A stretch of 64,000 bases of DNA. Source: Fulvivirgaceae bacterium JP3-4 (lineage in GTDB: Bacteria > Bacteroidota > Bacteroidia > Cytophagales > Cyclobacteriaceae). The notes below the pieces were generated by a model. That model was not told the DNA's origin. It saw only the letters and a list, made by a program, of their open reading frames with translations, and did not search any database. Position numbers and translations under genes: made by a program. Positions 34,997-42,828 of this stretch are shown here, in pieces. Within the stretch, counting starts at the first letter, position 1. Each line of letters begins with the position of its first letter. Location: contig JARKND010000004.1 in the NCBI GenBank assembly GCA_029309925.1, positions 868,001 through 932,000 of the forward strand, written 5' to 3'.

Positions 34997-35089
34997 ATGA
35001 CAAAAACAAAAAGCAAAAAAATATCCCGAGCGGATGATGGCATTGCTTTGCCCTTTTGCGAAGCAAGTCAGCCATTGCTCAAAAAATGA
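34997..35089 (+). CDS. possible 30-residue upstream ORF
   Basis: ATG at 34997 to TGA 35089, very Lys-rich at its start ('MTKTKSKKISRADDG'). Its stop overlaps an ATG at 35086 (ATGA) that opens a 13-codon frame. That frame in turn overlaps the start of the first TPR gene (35114) out of frame. The chain of overlaps could couple translation. No homologue is known to me. Confidence 0.25.
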   Translation: MTKTKSKKISRADDGIALPFCEASQPLLKK

Positions 35090-35090
35090 G

Positions 35091-35106
35091 CATCGCGCAG
35101 GCGATG
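35091..35106 (+). promoter_or_regulatory. perfect 6-bp hairpin just ahead of the first TPR start
   Basis: CATCGC-GCAG-GCGATG, seven bases before the ATG at 35114. It lies where a ribosome would land, and is one of three small perfect hairpins that precede the three genes of the locus. Confidence 0.5.
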
Positions 35107-35113
35107 GAAGACA

Positions 35114-35605
35114 ATGAAAAAAATTGAATGGATAGAGGAATACCTCGAAGAAGGACTGCGACTAGCGGCTGAGGAGGGTCACGAGCCGTCCCTGAAACTG
35201 CTGGAGAAACTTTTATATGAAGAACCGGGCTACAGCCGTCTTCATCACACCATCGGCATAGTATATTTCTATTATGCTGAGAAGATCGAGCTGGCGGAGC
35301 AGCATTTCCGGCTGGCAATCCGGTTTGATGAAAAGTTCGCTGAGCCGTACTGGTACCTCGGCAAACTGCTGAGCGATGACGAGCGCCTCGATGAAGCGAT
35401 CGAGATCTTTCAGCGTGGCATGAAAGCTAAACGCGCACGCAAGGCTGAACTTCTGAATGAAGCCGGAAGAGCGTATGAATTGAAAAGAAAATTTAAAACT
35501 GCGATCCGGCATTACCGCAAGGCGCTTGGCTATTCTGCAGAGTTATGGAATTGCCTTGCGATTGAACAAAGCATTAAGCGATGCAAGCGCAAACAAAAAA
35601 ATTAA
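35114..35605 (+). CDS. TPR protein 1 of the RtcB locus
   Basis: 163 residues, nearly all helical. It opens with 'MKKIEWIEEYLEEGLRLA', then tetratricopeptide units 'YSRLHHTIGIVYFYYAEKIE', 'FAEPYWYLGKLLSDDERLDE' and 'AELLNEAGRAYELKRKFKTA'. It ends in a basic tail ('IKRCKRKQKN'), which suggests nucleic-acid contact. It is a paralogue of the protein at 37131: both share the 'EWIE.Y..EAE/G', 'LLYEEPGY.RLH', 'A.PY..(L/I)G.LL' and 'IKRC.RK' patterns. It lies 43 bases ahead of rtcB. It is probably a scaffold or adaptor of RtcB or of its RNA substrate; the function is inferred from position only. Confidence 0.85.
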   Translation: MKKIEWIEEYLEEGLRLAAEEGHEPSLKLLEKLLYEEPGYSRLHHTIGIVYFYYAEKIELAEQHFRLAIRFDEKFAEPYWYLGKLLSDDERLDEAIEIFQRGMKAKRARKAELLNEAGRAYELKRKFKTAIRHYRKALGYSAELWNCLAIEQSIKRCKRKQKN

Positions 35606-35613
35606 GAAGAAAT

Positions 35614-35633
35614 CCTCCGGAATCATCCGGAGG
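35614..35633 (+). promoter_or_regulatory. perfect 8-bp hairpin between TPR1 and rtcB, next to the RBS
   Basis: CCTCCGGA-ATCA-TCCGGAGG. The purine run GGGGAAAGGAG follows at once, at 35632-35642, with ATG at 35649. The hairpin could hide or expose the ribosome site, or act as an RNA cleavage and ligation site. There is no T-tract, so it is not a terminator. Confidence 0.55.
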
Positions 35634-35648
35634 GGAAAGGAGTAAACT

Positions 35649-37064
35649 ATGAAACGCAAGATGTTAAGCGGAAAAGATCTCGTCAAGCTGGGTTACCCGG
35701 AAGGCCGGGCTATTGGTACCGCAATCAACACTGTGCTCAAATATTTTCGGAAAAGTGAGAAGGACGAAATCTTCAGCATGCTGAAGAAAGTATTGGCAAC
35801 GCCTAAAGACTTCATCAACGACTCTGTCTGGAGCAAAGTTGCGCTGGAGCTTGTGCCAACGGAAAAGAAGTCGCTGGCACACGAGCTTTCGAAAAACCGC
35901 ATGGACTACCGCATCTTCGGAGCGGAACACATCGAAGAAGGTGCGCGCAACCAGATGGAGATAGCAATGAAGCTGCCGATCACAGTGGCCGGATCGCTGA
36001 TGGCTGATGCGCACCAGGGCTATGGTCTCCCCATCGGTGGCGTGCTTGCAACGCGCAATGCAGTTATTCCATACGGAGTCGGAGTTGACATCGGCTGCCG
36101 CATGTGTCTGACGGCATATCCGATTGATGAGAAGTACCTTGAGCGTCATCGCAGCAACTTTAAGCAAGTACTCATCGACAATACATTTTTCGGCCGGGAA
36201 GTATCCAAACGGCCGAAGGATCATGAGGTGATCAATCGTTCTCTTTTTCAGGAGATCGCATTGCTGAAAAACCTGCAGGGGCGAGCTGCGGCACAGATCG
36301 GTTCATCAGGCAGTGGTAATCATTTCGTGGAGTTTGGTATGCTCGAGTTGAAAGATGGCAACGACTGGAATGTTCCGGCAGGAAATTATCTGGCGGTTTT
36401 ATCGCACTCGGGCTCACGCGGACTGGGAGCAGAGATTGCGCGTCACTATACAAAACTGGCAAAGCAGATCTGTCTCCTCCCAGGCGAAGCTTCAAACCTG
36501 GCGTGGCTTGATCTCAACAGCGAGGCAGGCCAGGAGTATTGGAACGCGATGAACCTCGCAGGTGATTACGCCTCAGCAAACCATCACCAGATCCACGAAC
36601 GTATAGCCAGCGCGTTGGGTGAGAAACCGCTCTTCCAGGTGGAAAACCACCACAACTTCGCCTGGAAAGAAAAACTTTCCAATGGCGAGGAAGTGATCGT
36701 TCACCGCAAAGGCGCTACGCCCGCAGGTGCAGGTGTTCTCGGAATTATTCCAGGTTCAATGACCGACCCCGGGTTTGTTGTGCGCGGCAAGGGAAACGAA
36801 ACTTCGATCAACTCTGCATCGCATGGTGCAGGCCGATTGATGTCGCGGACCGCAGCCAAGAACAGCATTACTGGCAAGATGGTAAGGCAGGCCCTCCAAA
36901 AAAACGGAGTTGATCTGCTTGGTGGCGGACTTGATGAAGCACCAATGGCCTATAAGGACATCAGAAAAGTAATGGAACACCAGGATGAACTGGTGGAAGT
37001 GCTCGGAGTATTTTCTCCGAAGATTGTACGCATGTGTGGCGATGATACGCCCGCAGAAGATTAG
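35649..37064 (+). CDS. rtcB: RNA ligase RtcB
   Basis: 471 residues. RtcB joins 2',3'-cyclic phosphate and 5'-OH RNA ends using GTP and Mn2+. Visible signatures: 'VGVDIGCRMC' with metal ligands Asp147 and Cys150; 'GSSGSGNHFVEF' with Asn224 and His225; 'SHSGSRGLG' with His253; 'VENHHNFAW'; 'HRKGATPAGAGVLGIIPGS'; and 'SASHGAGRLMSR', where His392 is the expected guanylylated residue. All catalytic positions are kept, so it should be active. 'DIGCR' and the ~470-residue length fit the standard bacterial form. There is no archease, RtcA, RtcR or PrfH in the neighbourhood; instead it is framed by two TPR paralogues. Confidence 0.95.
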   Translation: MKRKMLSGKDLVKLGYPEGRAIGTAINTVLKYFRKSEKDEIFSMLKKVLATPKDFINDSVWSKVALELVPTEKKSLAHELSKNRMDYRIFGAEHIEEGARNQMEIAMKLPITVAGSLMADAHQGYGLPIGGVLATRNAVIPYGVGVDIGCRMCLTAYPIDEKYLERHRSNFKQVLIDNTFFGREVSKRPKDHEVINRSLFQEIALLKNLQGRAAAQIGSSGSGNHFVEFGMLELKDGNDWNVPAGNYLAVLSHSGSRGLGAEIARHYTKLAKQICLLPGEASNLAWLDLNSEAGQEYWNAMNLAGDYASANHHQIHERIASALGEKPLFQVENHHNFAWKEKLSNGEEVIVHRKGATPAGAGVLGIIPGSMTDPGFVVRGKGNETSINSASHGAGRLMSRTAAKNSITGKMVRQALQKNGVDLLGGGLDEAPMAYKDIRKVMEHQDELVEVLGVFSPKIVRMCGDDTPAED

Positions 37065-37092
37065 CGCAGGATCAGGGGGTTAACGTAACATA

Positions 37093-37113
37093 CTGATCCG
37101 CGCGATGGATCAG
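37093..37113 (+). promoter_or_regulatory. perfect 7-bp hairpin between rtcB and TPR2
   Basis: CTGATCC-GCGCGAT-GGATCAG, 17 bases ahead of ATG 37131. It is the third perfect hairpin preceding a gene of this locus. Confidence 0.5.
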
Positions 37114-37130
37114 AAAAACGTTGAACCAAA

Positions 37131-37634
37131 ATGATTCTTGAATGGATTGAAATTTACATGAAAGAAGCGGAGCAGTTGATTTATAGCAACGAAGTAGAAA
37201 AAGGTCTTGCGTTGATGAACGAACTGCTCTACGATGAACCTGGGTACGCACGGCTGCACAACCACCTAGGTTGGGCATACACGTACTACACGAGCGAGAC
37301 TGAACGTGCGGAACTTCACCTTCGGATGGCGATTAAATTCAATCCGGAGTATCAGGCACCGTACCTGCACATTGGTCAGTTGCTTGTGAGACTCGGCCGT
37401 TATGCAGAAGCAATCGGATATCTCGAAACAGGTATTACGAAGCCCGAAGCTTACGCGATGGGATTCTGGGAGCTGATCGGTCGGGCGCATGAGCATCAAG
37501 GCGAATTCCGGAAAGCAATCGCTGCATACCGGAAAGCGATCGTTGCATCAATGGCGGAGCACGAGCTCAACACTTTGACCCAGGGCATCAAAAGATGCCG
37601 GAGGAAAAGGTGGGCGCTTTTTTTTTCGCTCTGA
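37131..37634 (+). CDS. TPR protein 2 of the RtcB locus
   Basis: 167 residues, a paralogue of the protein at 35114. The same opening is seen ('MILEWIEIYMKEAEQLI'), then 'LHNHLGWAYTYYTSETERAE', 'YQAPYLHIGQLLVRLGRYAE' and 'GFWELIGRAHEHQGEFRKAI', with a basic tail 'IKRCRRKR'. The final residues ('WALFFSL') are read through a run of nine T and go beyond the end of the paralogue, so the true C-terminus might differ by a frameshift in the T run. The last gene of the locus, it is followed by a strong terminator. Confidence 0.85.
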   Translation: MILEWIEIYMKEAEQLIYSNEVEKGLALMNELLYDEPGYARLHNHLGWAYTYYTSETERAELHLRMAIKFNPEYQAPYLHIGQLLVRLGRYAEAIGYLETGITKPEAYAMGFWELIGRAHEHQGEFRKAIAAYRKAIVASMAEHELNTLTQGIKRCRRKRWALFFSL

Positions 37635-37708
37635 GGAACTGACGGATACGATCGTCAAGATTATGACGATTACTCTTACACAAATATTGATGCGTGCATG
37701 TATTAACT

Positions 37709-37740
37709 GAAGCCCGGGCTAACCGGGCTTCTTTAGTTTT
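37709..37740. terminator. strong, probably bidirectional terminator
   Basis: Perfect 9-bp stem GAAGCCCGG (37709-37717) with CCGGGCTTC (37723-37731), loop GCTAA, followed by TTTAGTTTT. It lies between the convergent TPR2 and M48 genes. A second perfect hairpin, ATCGTCA-AGATTA-TGACGAT (about 37650-37672), lies just before it. Confidence 0.88.
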
Positions 37741-37756
37741 AATAAACAGTAATGAT

Positions 37757-39193
37757 TTAAAACATTTTATAAGCTGTAATGTTCTCGCCAAAGCGTGCCT
37801 TGTACGCATCCCGAATCTCGTCACGATCGGCTTTTCGGTTTGTTAAAGTACTTGCTTTCCAGCGGAGGTAATAATGAGAACGATCGTCCGGATTGAAATG
37901 TGCGGGGTTTTCCAAAAGGAAAAATGCCATCTCTCCGATCTCCTTTGTAGTAAGGTTATGCAAGAGGTTATTGATCGCCCGCGCCTCCACACTATAGTTG
38001 CCGGTAAACCTGGATACGTAAAACCGAAACTGGTCAGGCGTTGAATTCTTGACTTCGTAGAGTTTTACCAGTACAGCTCCGATCCGTGAAATCAAAAAAC
38101 TGTTATTCGGATAAATCGTCAGCAGATAGAGTGCATGATACACACACCAGTCGTAGTCACGGTTTCTGAACGCAGCCTCAACCGTTTCAAATTCAGCAAT
38201 GGTCGTAATACCATTGACAAAACTTTGATCGTGATGGGGTTCATTTGCAAAATATCCGCTGAAGTATGACTGCAGTTTGGTCTGACGCTGTTTCATTTCC
38301 GGATGGCTTTGCAGCGAGTCAAGGGAGAACAGAAAGTTAGACGAGGCTTTTCTCCTATAAAGACTCAGCTGCTCATTGAAGTACTCGTCCTGCAGCGGGA
38401 AATCATCATCATCAAGCGGTGCCAGTAATTCCGCGCCAACTTTATATTTCGGCTCCGTCCAGGTTTCAAGCACTTTAAGCATTGCCAACGCATCCGATTC
38501 ATCATAACGGGCATCAGTGAAAATTGCAAGCCCAAGTGAATCCGCCTGCAACTCCCGTTCGCGGCTATGGCGTCTCACACCGTATACAAGCTGACGAAAC
38601 TCCTGCAGCTGCGACAGGTCAACATTACCACTGAGCAGTTGCTTGAGTTGCTCTTTCGACTTTTTTTGTAATCGTAAGTCCGCCTCGGTCAGAACGCCCG
38701 ACTTTACATGATCGAGTTGTGAATGTGACAGTTCATGCGCCAGCGTGAATGCAAGTTCTCCTTCAGTCGAGATTCTCCCCAACAATCCAACCGTCACCAC
38801 GATGATACCGCGGGCATAACAAAATGCATTGGCTTCCTGGGTCCTGGCAATCAATACAACGTATTCGCTCTGATCGTCCGTTCCTGCGAGCAGCCCGTTG
38901 AATACATTGTTGACATAATTTTCTACTGAATCGTTGCGCAGAAATACTTTCTGCTTCACAAGATCCAGCAGGTAGTTTGTGCGCTGGCGATAGACTGACC
39001 TGATAAAGTCTTTGTGTGCTGTGCGTTGCAACGCATCCTCCATTTCCGCATCAAGCAGGCGCCTGATCGTTGTCACGAGTCCAGTAGACCCCTCGGAATA
39101 TGCTGGTGAAGGAGTATATGTAGTAAATGATTGCGAATAAGTCTGACAACAGACAATCAGCAAGAAAACAGAAAGGGTCAGTAAAAATTTCAA
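37757..39193 (-). CDS. secreted M48-family zinc metallopeptidase
   Basis: 478 residues with signal 'MKFLLTLSVFLLIVCC', which could also be a lipobox-type leader. The zinc motif is 'LAHELSHSQLDH' with His153, Glu154 and His157; the third ligand Glu lies in 'ERELQADSLGLAIF'. The C-terminal ~220 residues are helical and tetratricopeptide-like, as in the BepA/LoiP group of M48 proteins that process outer-membrane proteins. It acts in the periplasm. A TATATTTG -7 element precedes it. Confidence 0.9.
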   Translation of the reverse strand: MKFLLTLSVFLLIVCCQTYSQSFTTYTPSPAYSEGSTGLVTTIRRLLDAEMEDALQRTAHKDFIRSVYRQRTNYLLDLVKQKVFLRNDSVENYVNNVFNGLLAGTDDQSEYVVLIARTQEANAFCYARGIIVVTVGLLGRISTEGELAFTLAHELSHSQLDHVKSGVLTEADLRLQKKSKEQLKQLLSGNVDLSQLQEFRQLVYGVRRHSRERELQADSLGLAIFTDARYDESDALAMLKVLETWTEPKYKVGAELLAPLDDDDFPLQDEYFNEQLSLYRRKASSNFLFSLDSLQSHPEMKQRQTKLQSYFSGYFANEPHHDQSFVNGITTIAEFETVEAAFRNRDYDWCVYHALYLLTIYPNNSFLISRIGAVLVKLYEVKNSTPDQFRFYVSRFTGNYSVEARAINNLLHNLTTKEIGEMAFFLLENPAHFNPDDRSHYYLRWKASTLTNRKADRDEIRDAYKARFGENITAYKMF

Positions 39194-39212
39194 GGCAAAC
39201 TGGTAAACCTAA

Positions 39213-39220
39213 CAAATATA
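39213..39220 (-). promoter_or_regulatory. -7 element (TATATTTG) of the M48 gene
   Basis: On the minus strand TATATTTG matches TAnnTTTG, 19 bases before ATG 39193. The -33 element is not clear. Confidence 0.5.
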
Positions 39221-39280
39221 AGCAGAAAGCTTCCTCACATAAAACCCATGTGTTCGCGACATCAGCTACGGTTTAGCTTG

Positions 39281-41743
39281 TCAGAAACCTAAAAAATTAT
39301 CCACACGTTCAAAAGAATATTCTTCAGACCTGAGTTTTTTTATCAGCTCCGCGAGGCGGACAAATAGTTTGTCTTTTCTTCTGGCATCGGTTCCTACATG
39401 AACCAAAATTATGGCACCATTCAGTTCGCCCGATGCTTCTTTTTCGAACAGCTTTTGAAGGATTACCTCGCTTGATTTATAAGCCTTTCCCATCTCAGGG
39501 TAAGTGTAATCCGCATTTGTCGGAATGCCAGGTGTAAAGCTCACGAGTTGAACCCCCTCGTCACTGACCCAGTTTGCTACAGAATCATTCCACCATTCAA
39601 AAGGAGGTATAAGCAATTTTTTATCGATACGAATTCCAAGCGCTTGCATCTTTTTGTAGTTGTTGTTCAGGTCAAGAATAACGGAGTCTCGTGATACAAG
39701 TAGACTGTCTCGTTGTTTCCAATCGTTGTACAGCAAATGCTTATCGGAATGTGGTCCAAGGTAATGCCCGTCAGCGATAAGTGCTTTGATAAGCCGTGTT
39801 GCTTTCTTATTTCCGTAAAGATTTCCTGTAAAGAAGAATCCCGCCTTTACATTTTGGTCTTTTAATGTCCTGGTAATTTCCGGGAGTCCCTCAAAATATT
39901 CATCACCGGTAAAGACGAGCGCAACACGCTTCTTCTTCGAATCACCGCGTATGATCGCTCCCTGTTCAGTCGTAAGTTTCCCAAGGGTCTCACCTTCTTT
40001 CGCTGCAAGCAGGTAGATCAGCGATGCGGTTCCATCCATGGTGGGCTCGTTCGTGCTGTAATCACCATAGTCATCGTGGTAAACGGCAAGATTGCTTTGG
40101 AACTTCTCGTATTCATCCGGATCGTTTAGTCGAATGCCAATCAGGTTTTTGTAAATAGTCGTGTAGACCGGACCGTCCACGAGTCCACCATCGATCGGAT
40201 AATTTTTTAAGTGCGTGAAAGCTGAGTGCGGATCGATCGGAGTATCACCCCACGATGGCAAGCCATACACCATGGAAGTGCCCCATGGATTACATCCGAA
40301 AAGCCAGTCGAAATTTGACTGCTCAAGATTCTCATATTGCCTGTCACCGGTGAGTTGCTTATACCACTGACACTGAATGGCGAAAGAAGTGGTGAGGTTA
40401 TTACTGCACCAGATGAAAGGAACACCGTGGTTAAAAGCATTCTTCTCCGCTTTGCGCAGAACAAGATCGAGTCCGCGTTTATAAAAGCTGACCACCGTGT
40501 CGCGATCACTGCCTTTAAGCTGTTTTGCCAGCTCAAAGTGGCCAAGGTTGATAAAAGGATACCATTGATAGTGGTTCGCAGTGTCTGCGCCTATCCATGG
40601 CGTGATCCGTTCGCGTCTGGCGTATGCCATCGCCTCATCAAACAACTGCCGGGATGCGGCTGCAAGTTCCATGTCATCCACCCAGTTGTCTTCAGCATAG
40701 ATGTAAGGTGATTTTACAGAGACCGTTTGTGTTACGCCTGGCTTCTTCAATCCATAGGCATACGCAGAACGGGACTTTTCACGAAGCGTTGCACTGAAAA
40801 TCCGGTCGGCATTCTCAAACATTTTTGCCCCAAGTGAAAATGCGCTGCTGAACTTTGCTGCCGTGGAAGAAGTTCCTTTGGTGTTATTGAGAAACTTGCC
40901 CCTTTGCTGAACTTCTCCATCAATAAAATAAACAGGGCGTTCATATCCTTTGCCGTATTGGCTGTCCATTTTAGGAATCCGCATGGAAATATGATCGCGG
41001 TCATCAGCAATCTGGTTAAACATAATATCCGGATGCGGATGCATCTTCAGCAACCAGTCAAGGCCCCACTTCGCTTCATCCAGCACATCGGCTCTTCCGT
41101 TTCTTCCATCCAGTCCGTTGGCAAGTTTTTCATCGGAAAACACCTTCGGAAAATCACGATAAGCTGCAAGCAAATGGTAAGTTGCATTTGCCGATGTGGT
41201 TGAGTACTGGAGGTAGTCACTGGCATCATGCCATCCTCCAACGACATCATAGTGAGTGCTGTCTTTTATGCCGGCACTTTTCCCATACAATACATATCCG
41301 TCCTGGGTATGACAACTGTCTTTAAGGTATGGATTATACCCTGTGCGCTGCTGCCGCATATAGCGAAGGCAAAAATCCGCAGCGCCTGCGTACACCGACT
41401 CACCGATCCTGAACACAGGCGACTTTGCATCACCAGCCTGAATGACGTATCTCCCAGGATTCCGGAAGGAGGAAAAGTCAAGTCGGTAAGTCTGCGCGAA
41501 CGGACCATATGCTCCGAACGCACTACCTGCGGTTCCAGTAAAAACGGTTTTTCCTGATGCAACTTCGATGACCTGGAAGTCGCTGATCTTCTTATCGGAG
41601 GCAGAACACCACACAGCAACCTTCGGGCTATGCGGCCGATAACCGAGCAGATTTATACGGATCCAGCTTTCATCGGTTCGTTGCCCCAGCAACTGAAAGT
41701 GGATTGATGATGATAATGCGAGGAAGACGAGGAAAAATCTCAT
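39281..41743 (-). CDS. GH9 glucanase fused to a polysaccharide-deacetylase-like domain
   Basis: 820 residues with a signal peptide. Domains: CelD N-terminal Ig-like ~25-115 ('WIRINLLGYRPHSPKVAVW'); GH9 (alpha/alpha)6 barrel ~120-585, with catalytic Asp173 and Asp176 in 'GGWHDASDY', 'FGCNPWGTSMVYGLP' and the acid Glu566 in 'DYSTNEPTMDG'; and a NodB-like CE4 domain ~605-820, with Asp614 in 'FTGDEYFEG' and the metal pair His665/His669 in 'GPHSDKH'. It probably cleaves beta-1,4 or mixed-linkage glucans outside the cell. The CE4 motif 1 is altered (usual TFDDG). There is no sorting domain at the C-terminus. A TAACTTTA -7-like element (minus strand, 41785-41792) lies ahead of it. Confidence 0.9.
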   Translation of the reverse strand: MRFFLVFLALSSSIHFQLLGQRTDESWIRINLLGYRPHSPKVAVWCSASDKKISDFQVIEVASGKTVFTGTAGSAFGAYGPFAQTYRLDFSSFRNPGRYVIQAGDAKSPVFRIGESVYAGAADFCLRYMRQQRTGYNPYLKDSCHTQDGYVLYGKSAGIKDSTHYDVVGGWHDASDYLQYSTTSANATYHLLAAYRDFPKVFSDEKLANGLDGRNGRADVLDEAKWGLDWLLKMHPHPDIMFNQIADDRDHISMRIPKMDSQYGKGYERPVYFIDGEVQQRGKFLNNTKGTSSTAAKFSSAFSLGAKMFENADRIFSATLREKSRSAYAYGLKKPGVTQTVSVKSPYIYAEDNWVDDMELAAASRQLFDEAMAYARRERITPWIGADTANHYQWYPFINLGHFELAKQLKGSDRDTVVSFYKRGLDLVLRKAEKNAFNHGVPFIWCSNNLTTSFAIQCQWYKQLTGDRQYENLEQSNFDWLFGCNPWGTSMVYGLPSWGDTPIDPHSAFTHLKNYPIDGGLVDGPVYTTIYKNLIGIRLNDPDEYEKFQSNLAVYHDDYGDYSTNEPTMDGTASLIYLLAAKEGETLGKLTTEQGAIIRGDSKKKRVALVFTGDEYFEGLPEITRTLKDQNVKAGFFFTGNLYGNKKATRLIKALIADGHYLGPHSDKHLLYNDWKQRDSLLVSRDSVILDLNNNYKKMQALGIRIDKKLLIPPFEWWNDSVANWVSDEGVQLVSFTPGIPTNADYTYPEMGKAYKSSEVILQKLFEKEASGELNGAIILVHVGTDARRKDKLFVRLAELIKKLRSEEYSFERVDNFLGF

Positions 41744-41833
41744 GATATTCAGGCTTGGCGATTCGCTCTATTGTGTTGAGACAATAAAGTTAGAAAAATG
41801 CAAAGGCTGAAACACATTTACCCTGACGGGAAC

Positions 41834-41861
41834 AAAAAGGTTGTGTGCGTGGCAGCACACA
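41834..41861 (-). terminator. terminator of the BON-domain gene
   Basis: On the minus strand TGTGTGC-TGCCAC-GCACACA is followed by ACCTTTTTG. It lies nine bases past the BON gene stop codon. Confidence 0.75.
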
Positions 41862-41869
41862 CTGTTCCG

Positions 41870-42325
41870 TTACATTGGCAAACTGCCTTGCGGGGCAGGG
41901 CGATTGATTTTTATCCTGTTTTCAACATGCGTCACACCCGAGATGCTTTCCGCAATATCTTCGGCCTTCCGTTTTTGAATGCGGTCGACAACATAACCGG
42001 TAAGAATCACTTCACCATTCGATACTGAAACTTCAATGTCGGATGCATCCACCTGCCAGTCATCGGTCAGTTTATCGTTGATCAATTCTTTGATACGGTC
42101 ATCTGTCCTCATAAAATTCTTCGGGCCCTTGCCGCGATGTGATGAATCATCATGGCGCCTGCGTCTCTCTGCATAGTCGTCACCGAACCATGATAAAACC
42201 TCATCTCCAGCCCTGTTCAGCCACCTACGGTCGCGCTCATCTTCGTCAACGTATTTATTAGGAGACTGATTACGCTTACGGCTGCTTCTGTATTCCTCAA
42301 AAAATTTTTCCTGTCCGGTGCTCAT
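41870..42325 (-). CDS. cytoplasmic BON-domain protein
   Basis: 151 residues from ATG 42325. The N-terminal half is highly charged and disordered ('RRSDRD'-like, rich in R, D and E). The C-terminal ~70 residues are a BON domain: 'IKELINDKLTDDWQVDASDI', 'VSNGEVILTGYVVDRIQK' and 'ISGVTHVENRIKI'. BON domains bind phospholipid or envelope surfaces and are usually exported, but no signal peptide is seen here. Similar proteins respond to osmotic stress. Its terminator follows at once. Confidence 0.85.
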   Translation of the reverse strand: MSTGQEKFFEEYRSSRKRNQSPNKYVDEDERDRRWLNRAGDEVLSWFGDDYAERRRRHDDSSHRGKGPKNFMRTDDRIKELINDKLTDDWQVDASDIEVSVSNGEVILTGYVVDRIQKRKAEDIAESISGVTHVENRIKINRPAPQGSLPM

Positions 42326-42411
42326 AACTTTTCGCTTTTGCGAGTTCTCTACCAAAATAATACCCGCTGAAACCAGCAGGATGCGATAATGCACGCCCTA
42401 CAATGATTGTT

Positions 42412-42636
42412 TTAAACAGGCATTTTACCGAGCAACGTAAATTCAACAATTACTTTCCCGGCATTAAAATTCGAATAGATCAGTTTGACGAGGTTGCGGT
42501 TCTCCATTTGCAAGGCGATATCGAATGCCTGTTGAAACTGATCGCCTTGCCATGACAGCACCTCCATAACGTTGATCATATCGGAGTCAGATCGTCTCGC
42601 CCTGAGAACCGTCTTTATTTCATTTTCGAAGTTCAT
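42412..42636 (-). CDS. hypothetical small protein
   Basis: 74 residues from ATG 42636; a TTG further up would add 36 residues that look non-coding. It has one region of mixed charge then 'VMEVLSWQGDQFQQAFDIA' and a final strand ('GKVIVEFTLLGKMPV'). No family is recognised. Codon use is similar to its neighbours. Confidence 0.5.
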   Translation of the reverse strand: MNFENEIKTVLRARRSDSDMINVMEVLSWQGDQFQQAFDIALQMENRNLVKLIYSNFNAGKVIVEFTLLGKMPV

Positions 42637-42828
42637 CGGTTGCAAAATTACACTATTTCCGATAGACGTGTGAAAGAGCTGTTGAGCACGGATCAACGTC
42701 AGAGTTTCTCCCACATATTTTTCTGATGCTGAAATTAAAGACAAAAGTTCAATCTATGTCGCAGGCAGTTCAGCATCTATGATTGATTTTTTAAATATTT
42801 CAATTTGCCTGACAATGATTCCAGGCTT

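Noticed and set aside
35664-36224. 186-codon frame antisense to rtcB
   Set aside because: RtcB motifs lie in the other strand; no start context or family.
34819-37740. RtcB-PrfH rescue pair
   Set aside because: PrfH, a release-factor homologue, would carry a GGQ motif; none of the adjacent proteins has it.
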